Assembly (NCBI GenBank): GCA_947561715.1
Contig: OX387202.1
Span: forward strand, 17,559,001-17,623,000
DNA: 64,000 nt
Origin: Ascidia mentula
Taxonomy: Eukaryota; Chordata; Ascidiacea; Phlebobranchia; Ascidiidae
Direction of reading: 5' to 3'
Shown: piece after piece, positions 10,385-18,923 of the stretch
Position numbering within the stretch: position 1 is the first letter of the stretch
Layout: the number at the start of each line of letters is the position of its first letter
The notes under the pieces: generated by a model
Told to the model about the DNA's origin: nothing
Seen by the model: only the letters and a program-made list of their open reading frames with translations
The model's database searches: none
Made by a program: the position numbers and the translations under genes

Positions 10385-11519
10385 TCAAAAACAGGTGGAA
10401 TTAAAGTCGTCCGGTATATTCGCTTTACAACTATAAACAACTTTTTCTCCGGGCAAAAGATTGTAATCCGCGCCGCAGGTACAGCTGATTAGAATCCGCT
10501 GGCAGTTCTTATTAGTGCAGCGGGATGGGCTTGTATAGGCCTCATCCGGCGCCCAATTGCCGCATCGGCATTTAAAATGCACAGTACCACAAGAACATTT
10601 AATATCCTTGCCTGTATATGCAGTGAGACAACATGTCGTTTTCTTCGGTATGGGTGGTGAGTCACTCTGTTTTCGTTTGCGAGAACGCACCTCGGTGAAG
10701 CCTTCTTCGTCCCGCTTGGCTGCTCTGGGTGTTGACGTTGCCATAGGTGATGGTTGGTGTGTCGGAGCGGTAATAGCCAACTCGGGCTGCGGGATACGGT
10801 GTTGTACCGCCCCTGATGTCTTGCATTTTGGACTCACGATGAGCGTTGCGGCGCTAGAGGGTGGTAGCGCCTCTGCAGTTCGGCTGCCTGCTTGCGCTCC
10901 ACCGCTTGCCTCGCAAAGCTTGGGCAGTCGCTTTTCTGGTGGCCCATTTCCAAACAAAATTCGCATTTTTTTGGCTGGCCGTTGTATTTTATCTCGACCA
11001 CGTTCTTACCAAGTCGAACCCGCTCTGGGATCGGGTTCTCTTTCAGCACAGACCCTTTCATAATAATAATTCGCTTGCCTCCGTAGAGGCCGCAATCGTC
11101 ATTGGTTTTCCACCCTCTTAGTGTTGGGTCGTACTTGGCAAAATATGCGAGGAGCGCTTGCATTGGTATACGCGGGGGGACCTTGGTAAGTGTAACACAT
11201 TCTTCATCTTCACATCTCGCGGTTGCGTAAACCGGCTTTCCGGTCGCTCGAAGTGCCATTGCGAATTCACGCGCCTTATCCTTGTGGGGCAGTAAAACTT
11301 TACTCTGCCGTTAGAGAACTGCAACAGACCTTCTAGGAAGGTCCGCCAACGAATGTTATGTTGCCGCAGCAACGTTAAGATTTCGGGACGCTTCAGCCCG
11401 GGATTGAAACCGGCGTCCAATTCCAAATTCTCATCCGTATCGAACGGATCTTTAGCTTGCACAGATCGGGCCGCCACACTGGGCCCGGCTACAGCTTTTG
11501 CAAAATTTATAACAGACAT
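10385..11519 (-). pseudogene. LINE copy A ORF1 (nucleic-acid-binding, zinc knuckle), deleted
   Basis: The start is ATG 11519 (MSVINFAK). The N-terminal part carries KDPFDTDENLE and NPGLKRPEIL. A frameshift near 11300, shared by all three copies, precedes the zinc knuckle CEFCLEMGHQKSDC (C-x2-C-x4-H-x4-C). Compared with copy B, 475 bp (B 27986-28460) are missing between the knuckle and the Ser/Pro-rich part, which shifts the frame. The C-terminus (10385-10560) is cysteine-rich with CSCG and CTCG motifs. Confidence 0.8.
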
Positions 11520-11822
11520 ATTGCAAAACAGAAAAATGGTGTGTCAAGTGACAAAGGACACACCCTGGCCGCTTGTCGATAACCTCTACTAAAACGTACG
11601 AAATAGTGGCCCTGAAAAGGGCCGGACTGGCTAAACAAGCGACCTCAAGAATCTCCTCCAAACACATTCACAGCTGACAATTACGTTTCAAAAGAAGTTC
11701 CAAAAACAAACTGGTAAATCCTTTCAATAACTGCTTTGAACAACTTGCAAATGATTAAATAGAGAAAATAGCTTGTCGAAGCAGTAGGTAACTCACGTAT
11801 GATGCTTGCCTTATTCAAATAG

Positions 11823-13148
11823 CAATTAACTGTCACATATATGCGTTCTTGTTATCGAACGTTTTCAGTTGATGGTTCAGCTTTTTCGACACGAACAATT
11901 TAAAGAAACGCACCACCAACAGGGCCAGGGCTTCACTAATGGATTCATCAGGCTGTCCACAAGCATATGGAAAATGACAATGTTACAGGACCTACGATGC
12001 GATGCGTGCTTATGATGCTTGAATGTCATTGCGTAAACCACTAAGTGGCGACGGCAACGCTGGAGCGATGTCTGACTGAAATAGGAAGTCATTATGTTCG
12101 TACAACTGACTTGGAGGTCCACAATACAACAGCACACACAAAAATCTGTTTTGAGACCCAATCTTATGCAAGAACAGCTCGTCCACAATTTTGCAAAGGA
12201 AATATCTTGCGGTGCCAGATCCGTCACCCAGCACATAGAACACAACACGCAATTGTATTCAATGTTGAGCAGAATGGGAGACGCGACTGAAACCCATACA
12301 CTACGAAAATTCCCATTTGTTTGAGCTTGATTTATTAATAGCGGCTTGAGGCTCACACTTTTGGTGAAAAAGAGCCTGTTTTTCTTACAAATGTATATTT
12401 GTCTTCCGCAGAGTTATTAAAATATGATAGGAATTCCATTTCATGGCAAGTGATTACTTGAACCACAAACAGTTTTTAAAAGAAAACGCATGTAGACCAT
12501 AGTCTAATCTTATGCGTGTAAATGCTTTAAGCGTAGTTCTTGTTGGTGTTGGCTAAAATATTAGTGGAAATAATATAACAATTTCAATTTGTCGTTAGAT
12601 GTCGCAAGTATTAGCGTATATAACAATATATTTTTATTTGCCATGATCACAATACTAGGAAAATGTAAGCTGTTGGCTTAGTGCCCAACTTCGTGTTTGA
12701 TGGTCACAGTGGTTGGTTTCGTACACGAGTCACAAACAGGTTTTGACATAACGCATAATGCAAAATTTGAATAAAGACTGTTTGCACCTGCTGTGGTCAC
12801 GCCCCATGCATTCCATACGACAGTGATGACGTTTACATGCTACTGTCACGTGATTTGTTAAATCGGCCCCAATCCATCTGTGACCACCTGTGTGTGATTA
12901 TTATTTTTGTGGTGTGCTTATTGCAATTACACGTCCTATAAATTAAATGTGGGCTTGGTATCGAACCTTTTCATTCCATGGTTTATAATCATTTCAATAC
13001 GAACAATCCAAAGAAACACAATATCAATTTTATCGCAAATCCGGTCCCAGCATTTAGCAGGTTTCGGGACGTTGAAATTAACAAAATACTTGGTTATCTG
13101 ACTTTTCTGACACATCTTGCTTGAAACTCGCAAGTTTGAAATGGTGTT
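11823..13148. repeat. Intergenic repeated module between LINE and 28S fragment
   Basis: The module recurs at 29391-30620 and 43100-44484, with partial copies at 40100-41340 and 51005-51340. A sub-unit at 12030-12300 recurs at 29600-29800 (internal deletion), 40340-40610 and 43375-43640. It can be read in several frames on both strands without a recognisable domain, and the frames are not preserved between copies. I see no gene; the sub-unit may be an unclassified transposon fragment. Confidence 0.65.
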
Positions 13149-13324
13149 AGGCCACGCTTTCGCGGTCTGTATTTATACTGAAAATCAAAACTAAGTTTGT
13201 CCTACTCTACGCAAGGTTTCCGTCCTCGTTAAGCTCTACTAAGGACACCTGCGTTACTCTTTGACAGATGTACCGCCCCTGTCAAACTCACCGCCTGACA
13301 AGGTCTGCAGGGCGGGCGCCGCAC
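13149..13324 (-). pseudogene. 28S rRNA-derived fragment
   Basis: The minus strand contains, in order, the conserved 28S strings gtgagtttgacaggggcggt, gtaacgcaggtgtcct, gaggacggaaacct, ttgattttcagtat and acagaccgcgaaagcgtgg. These belong to the large-subunit region near the peptidyl-transferase domain. About 175 bp are present, with some losses (for example in the gcaaaagctcgcttgatc part), so it is a dead insertion and not an rRNA gene. The same fragment is at 30622-30768 and 44485-44664, always 320-480 bp downstream of a ficolin gene. It is missing beside FCN-D. Confidence 0.88.
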
Positions 13325-13648
13325 TTAACGCTAAACAGTGACCTGAAGATCTCTTCCGCTTATCTGAATAATGACACAAAAAACAATAGGTTCCATGTTT
13401 TAATGTTCCATGTATATTATTTTATATGTGATGATTTGTGAAGCAAAGTATTTACAAAATATTCAAAGCATGAAACAAACACAATTTCAAATTCGATGCG
13501 ATCGTGGTGGTAATAAGTATATGCGGGTAATATATTGTTACTTCTTCTGAATTTGCACAAGGATATAAAAAAGACAATTTCTTATTTTTATTTAATCACG
13601 CAAATAATTCCAATTATTTGTTTGTTTTGTCCTCGTTTCCGCGTTTTA
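13325..13648. other. 3' flank of FCN-A
   Basis: This AT-rich downstream region is conserved beside all four ficolin genes (from about 30769, 44665 and 52350 in the others). An AATAAA hexamer overlaps the stop codon (13650-13645), and further AATAAA-like hexamers occur within 60 bp. Confidence 0.5.
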
Positions 13649-16357
13649 TTACATCACAGGTCTTATTTTCATTTCAGAACGTTTACGTGATACGGGACGC
13701 CATTCGTTCGAATCGCCCGCACTTGTCTCCTCCTTATAATACTTTCCGTTCAGGTTGGAGTAATGACAATCCCCATACCACCAAGCTCCATGGTAAAAAA
13801 CAGCACAGTTTCCACCATGCGAAGCTGAAGCTGAATCATGATCTCGGTCATGTGTGGAGAATGGCCTCTGATTGTGGTACACCAGCCGATCAACTATTGG
13901 TGCAAATTTTTAAAAAGTTTAGTTTGCGGTTCAGATGTTAACCAGCCAATCACCTTGCATATAATTGAGAGCAGTGAATGTTTAATATATATAGATTTAA
14001 CGCATTTTGTGAGTAACATAGACAAATGTGCCAATAACGCTATAATTGCGAAACACATTATTTTTTAATTCCAATTTTTAGTATTGCGTATTCAGACTTC
14101 GTAAAAATTTTAGTTCTTGGAGACATTTTTCCATTTATTTTATTCTTTCGGTTTTGGCGGCTAGCGATTTTCACAAATGATAAAAAAATGTTTATTAACC
14201 TCCACACAAGTGATTGGTTCGTATATTTACTTCAAAAGTATAAACGGTCAACAGATGAGGATCTAAAAAGTCTTGTCAGGAGGCACGCGACCGGATAATA
14301 CAAAATATTTTAGCACGCATCCTCATGTGAGTTTTGTAACTCACCCACGATTTAGAGCAGGGGTGCGCACACTGCGGCCGTAAACATGCTTTATATTACA
14401 TTTGTATTGTCGGCCGTGCATTGTAAAAAACCTAACAGGTTTTGCTTGGATGTTTGGCTTATTGAATTGTTCAGTTTTGGTTACAAAACAAAATAAAATC
14501 TTTCATTTTTCTGCAAGAAATATTGGTAAATGTAAAATTTCATTACACTATAAGGGATAAGTAAATGCGAAATTATTAGTTTGGACTCACTGGCGACCGT
14601 TAGTAAAATAAAGTCTGTGTGATGCGGCCGGTATTAATAAAAAGGCTGTGCGCCCCTGAGTTAGAGACTTTATTAAACCTCCTTTGTATGAAGGTAATTA
14701 GATAAACATGTTTGCTCACTTACCTGCGTCACCAGTGTACCCACCAACAGTCAGACGGTAATTCTCCCCGGATGAACCGATGTTGAAGTTGCTGTGAAGA
14801 TGGTACAAATAGGAACTCAAAAACTTGGCACTCAAACTCACGCATGTAGTTACCTGTACTTTGCATAATACTTTGTGTCATCGAAATTTTGCAGGTCAAC
14901 GCGGAGCTCTTGACGTTTCCAACTTGTAAGTTCGTGCATCAGCTCCAAGCCTTAATTAATTAACAAACGTGTTATTTGTTTATGCTTTTTACAAATGTTG
15001 TTGGTGTTTAGAGATGAAAAAGCTTTGCTTGCACTAATGCGCAGCCCAATATATGACAATCGTGACGACGAGGAAATACTAACACATTTACACACAAGCC
15101 TATCTACCATTGTTTGTGTTTGAAACTACCGCTGGAGGCACAAAAGAACGAAAACTAATTGGGAGTTTGTAAAATCTAAATAAACAAAATAAACAATTGA
15201 TTTGAATGCGGGTAATGCTAATGTCGAATTACCTAACCAAAACTCTCCAGTCAAGGAACCAAATCCATTTTCATATTCTCTCCAGCCCCGATAAAAATTA
15301 GTTGAACCATCATATCTTTTCTGTACAACCTGAAAATTTAAAAATAAAAACAAAATTGACATTGTCTTGCCTGGACTTAATATTTCCATCAAGCAATTAC
15401 ATGCATCCGTTATGTTTCAGTGTTCTATGCATGTTATAATTAAAATTGAAACAGATACTTTTACAGAAATCGTTTGTATTTCCTGCAGTAAATAATTTAA
15501 GGCATCCCGTTATATTACAGTTTCGGTTGCATAACATTACCTTGTTTTTTTTAAATAAAATTAATCATTCTTTGTCAAACCTGTACAATTAATCGAATAA
15601 AAATATATTTTTTTTCTTAAAAGATGAACTCACTAGCCAACCTCCGCCATCAGTTTGCATGTCGCAATATCCTTGGTAAGGCCGAGGAGAAGATAAATTG
15701 TAAACTCCGCTTTGTGTCATTCCGTTTTGCAACGCATCCTTGCAACTGGCGTAAACTACACGATTCGTATCTCCTGCAAAATGAAACGTAATCATTGGTT
15801 TGAATATGAATTATGTCCCTTTAACGCAGATACATCTTTACTGATATCGACAACATTGCAATAATAAAAAAAAAACTTTCACCAAACCTGATATTACTGT
15901 AAGATTGTTGTCCAATTCATCCTGTTTTGATGCTAATTTCACGACAGAAACGTTTACGCCTGTTAAAAGAATATAATATATTAAAAATAACCTTAAATCA
16001 TTTGTGCTTAAGGTTTAAACCAAGTGCCACTAACGCAGTTCCAAAACAAAAGTAAATGTTTTAACTTTAGCAAAACTAAATACGTTTAAGTTCAGTTTCC
16101 ATTGCTTCCATCTTTGCTTCCAATCTCCTGAATTCATCTTCCCAGGTGTTATTGGCACCTGGTTCACCTTTCGGACCCTGGACACCACGAGGCCCAACTG
16201 CTCCCTTTGGACCCCGTTTTCCAGGAGGACCCGCTGGTCCTGGTATCGGATCTTCGTTGCTTCCTCCACAAGTCAGGATGACCTGATTGGCTCTTTGGCA
16301 CAAGCTTAGAATTGGACAAGTTAGAAAAAGCAGCAGAATGCAGCTGATATTTGCCAT
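13649..16357 (-). CDS. FCN-A: ficolin-like lectin (collagen stretch plus fibrinogen-related domain)
   Basis: There are seven coding exons: 16084-16357, 15888-15959, 15634-15773, 15233-15329, 14854-14950, 14724-14791 and 13649-13893. All join in phase with GT/AG ends, giving 330 residues. A signal peptide (residues 1-20) is followed by a Cys, ten Gly-X-Y triplets (about 36-65) and a charged helical segment likely to form a coiled coil. The fibrinogen-related domain then starts at [11 protein letters not shown] and shows [38 protein letters not shown], the calcium loop DRDHDS and NCAV...GAWWYGDC. Family knowledge: ficolins are secreted oligomers that bind sugars or acetyl groups on microbes. 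The start is chosen because the upstream in-frame ATG (16393) lies before a splice-acceptor-like site. Intron 5 is only 62 bp. Intron 6 holds an hAT-type element. The pocket loop is longest here (SASASHGG). Confidence 0.92.
14358..14658. mobile_element. 301-bp hAT-type non-autonomous element in FCN-A intron 6
   Basis: The termini read CAGGGGTGCGCA and, on the other strand, CAGGGGCGCACA. The flanking 8-bp sequences atttagag (14350-14357) and agttagag (14659-14666) differ by one base, which fits an 8-bp hAT target duplication. There is no coding content. The same insertion, with the same flanks, is in FCN-B and FCN-C, and truncated in FCN-D. Confidence 0.85.
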
Positions 16358-16385
16358 CTGAATTTTGAAAGTAGGCCTACAGAAG
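16358..16385 (-). promoter_or_regulatory. Splice-acceptor-like site just upstream of the FCN-A start codon
   Basis: On the minus strand ttgtttaacttctgtag ends at 16377, leaving only about 19 nt before ATG 16357. Equivalent sites are in FCN-B (33774), FCN-C (47696) and, with different sequence (ttgcttgtttcaag), in FCN-D (55311). This could be the acceptor of a 5'-UTR intron or a spliced-leader acceptor as used in tunicates. I cannot tell which. Confidence 0.5.
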
Positions 16386-17196
16386 TTAAACAAGAAACAA
16401 CATGAAATGTTACATGCTGATTATTTCAAGTCGGATACAGAAGAATGCATTACAAAAGGAAACTACCCTTTTTATTACAGTTTATCCGCTTGTTGTCCAT
16501 TTGTGTTTAATTGAGTTGCGCATTTTGTTTTTGTATCACTTTTTATTCATCGAAAATTTAGTGCTTTTTTCTACACGACATATGAATACACAAAAATTAG
16601 TAACGTACAGATAGTTTCACATCACAACCATTACATTGGGTTTTAAGAGTTCTGTTTTAAGTTAGCTGAATTGCGAAACTGCGTTTTTTCGGCAATTGTT
16701 AATTTAATAACTTGGTCGTTTGCAATTGAACTATCTTTTTAGCCGTGTGTCCTTAGTTAAAAACTTAATATTTTACATACAAAAAACGTCTGAAGTTCAC
16801 CCAGATGATTTTAGCGTTTCATATCTTTCGTCACAAACTCCTCACAATGTGCAAACATACAACCACCTTTACGCAGAGCAAGTATGTCCCTCTGTCTTGA
16901 TCTGTAACGATATATTAAACACTCTATCTCTTTTTCTGGCGACGGCACTGCCAACATTAGCACGTAACCACTTGAGATTCGAGAAATTCAACTGATGATG
17001 GTATAAGCACTTGACGAAACGTTTTAAATATATAAAACAGGGCAAAGTTTTCAACAGTATGGGCCAGTCTCTTTATTCTCAGAATCTTACCTAAATCTGC
17101 AACAATATTTCAAGCTTCCAGGCGCTTTTATGCTTGAATGTTATTTCAGTTTGTCGAAAAACAAAAAAATGCAGTTTGCTGGTGATATTTGGATCT
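16386..17196. other. Upstream region of FCN-A
   Basis: The region is conserved at 33784-34478 and 47706-48290. It presumably includes the promoter, since it is the only stretch upstream shared by FCN-A, B and C. No clear TATA box or recognisable element is visible. Several small open frames are unconvincing. Confidence 0.45.
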
Positions 17197-17580
17197 GGCA
17201 ACCGTCAGGTACTTGTCGAAATATTGCTGGGAACCGTCAGGTATTTGCGTAAATATTGCTGGAAACCGTCAGGTATTTGCGTAAACATTGCTGGGAACCG
17301 TCAGGTATTTGCGTGAACATTGCTGGGAACCGTCAGGTATTTGCGTAAATATTGCTGGAAACCGTCATGTAATTGTGGAAATATGGCTGGGAACCGTCGC
17401 GTAATTGTGGAAATATAGCTGGGAACCGTCAGGTATTTGTGGAAATAGTGCAGGCAACCGTCAAGTACTTGTCAAAACATTGCTGGGAACCGTCATCTAA
17501 TCGTGGAAATATTTTTTGGAACCGTCATGTAATTGTTGAAATATTGCAGGGAACCGTCATTTGGAATTGTGACATTGCCA
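17197..17580. repeat. 32-bp minisatellite, about 12 units
   Basis: The unit is about gggaaccgtcaggtatttgt plus ggaaatattgct, with first-base and mid-unit variants. Unit starts run at 32-bp steps from 17197 to 17549. The homologous array in block II has about 17 units (34479-35022), and block-internal relics at 19769-19805 and 37366-37412 have one or two. Confidence 0.93.
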
Positions 17581-17684
17581 TATATATGTGAAGTATCAAA
17601 CAGATCAATTTATTTGAACTTGGGCATTGCGTAAGAATGAAAGTTCCACAAAAGATTTCACAAATATTTAGGTCAGTGGTTCTT

Positions 17685-18915
17685 AATCTTGGTTACATCA
17701 AACCCCAGGGGTTCGATTTCGACGTTTCAGGTGTTCGACGAAGCTCCAATGATTTACAAAAATCAGCGAACGTTTCAGTCACATTTAACTCTTAAATAGT
17801 TTCGCAAGTTAAGTTGGCACGAGGAGGTTGGATCGTAACCATTGAATACTTTCACTCGCATGAGTAAAGATAGTAATTGCTTTGCACTTGCGTGAATTTG
17901 AAAATCGTTCGTAGTCATGGCTGACGTAAACATTCATCACACACATACAACATTAGTTACTGGCGGTGCGGTTTTCGATATCGCGGCAAACGGTCGGACG
18001 TTGATGCGAGCTGGCGCCATGACGTGAAGGCGTGATTTTCTCGCTTCAAGCGACTGACGGCGGAGTTAAATCTGATTTAACTTTTCCATCAACCTCAGTG
18101 ATCGGAAGATTGTTTTCGCATGGTATTTGGTTTGTTATGGTGAATTTTGGGTGGTTGAAAATACTTTTATTTATTCATTGGGTGTTTGGTAAAAATATAC
18201 CAGAAATTAATTAATAGATGATAATTATTGTTCGCAATGACGCATTAATTATTTGTTTGTTATTTTGATAACGTTTGTTTAAATAAATCTGGTGCATCTG
18301 GCCATTTTCTGATCCAAAAGTAATAGCGAACTGAATAATGCATTTGTTCTAAGTGACGGTCTGTACATGATAATATTGTTGATTTTGAAGTTAAATGATT
18401 TTTCGATACAGAGGTCAAGGTGTTTTGGTTATTTAAACCGCACTACGGATATGAATCCCGCTGTCGCCGCGAACAACCGCGTCTGTTGCACAGAAGAGGG
18501 CATTCCAAAACATATTTTCTCGTGCTGTGATGCAATCAAACCACATTCCCATGGCAAGGATAAACATGCTTTATAGAGCGACCATTGCTGAACACGTATG
18601 GTGATGACCCCTATGGAATATTATGCGAATTCAAAATCACCGGCTTCATAGTCATCTCTCCCCGACCCATCTTCAACACCATTGCATTCTGGTTGCGGTA
18701 AACAAAAAAACATAACATCCTGCATGCGAAAATGTCTTTGCTTGTACGCAGTATCCAAATACTAAAATTGTGTCAGATTGATTTCAGTTCGTATTCCGTT
18801 TCGTTTTAAGTCTATGTATTCTAATTATTGCTTTTTTTGCATGTTTTCGGGGGTTCGACGAATCCTTGCAGAGAATCGAAGGAGTTCGATGAGGTTGAAA
18901 GGTTAAGAATCACTA
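17685..18915. mobile_element. 1.23-kb hAT-type non-autonomous element
   Basis: The left end is CAGTGGTTCTTAATCTTGG. The right end reads TAGTGATTCTTAACCTTTC on the other strand. The flanking 8-mers are atttaggt (17677-17684) and attaaggt (18916-18923), one mismatch apart. Related unoccupied sites, reading caaatacataggttctgata, are at about 20910 and 55990, which supports precise insertion. No transposase is encoded. A copy lacking the left end is at 35419-36528. Confidence 0.82.
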
Positions 18916-18923
18916 ATTAAGGT

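Larger units (their letters stand above)
6661..11822 (-). mobile_element. LINE copy A (Tx1/L1-like non-LTR retrotransposon), inactive
   Basis: The element has about 5.2 kb on the minus strand. Boundaries are inferred by comparing blocks I and II with block III, which has the flanks ggaaagctat and attaactgtcat but lacks the element. The order is 5' leader (11520-11822), ORF1, a 46-bp gap, ORF2, and a 3' UTR that ends in an AATAAA-containing A/T-rich tail (minus strand, about 6690-6660). There is no long poly(A). ORF1 with a zinc knuckle, ORF2 with an APE endonuclease, reverse transcriptase and C-terminal Cys-His finger fit the Tx1/L1 group. This copy is the most decayed: it has a 475-bp deletion in ORF1, a 19-bp deletion in the endonuclease and several frameshifts. 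Confidence 0.85.

Noticed and set aside
12010..12252. Minus-strand frame of about 80 codons repeated at 40261-40566 and 43378-43596
   Set aside because: It recurs only because the DNA is duplicated. It has no start or splice context, other frames are equally open, and no domain is recognised.
13149..13324. Functional rRNA gene
   Set aside because: Only about 175 bp of 28S is present, with internal losses and copy-specific mutations. There is no 18S or 5.8S nearby.
16030..16269. Second minus-strand frame over the collagen exon (79 codons, similar ones in FCN-B and FCN-D)
   Set aside because: It is out of frame with the spliced ficolin reading. The Gly-X-Y frame with the signal peptide is clearly the real one.
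17197..17580. Regular 32-bp repeats resembling a CRISPR array
   Set aside because: Units abut directly with no unique spacers, and the window is metazoan. It is a minisatellite.
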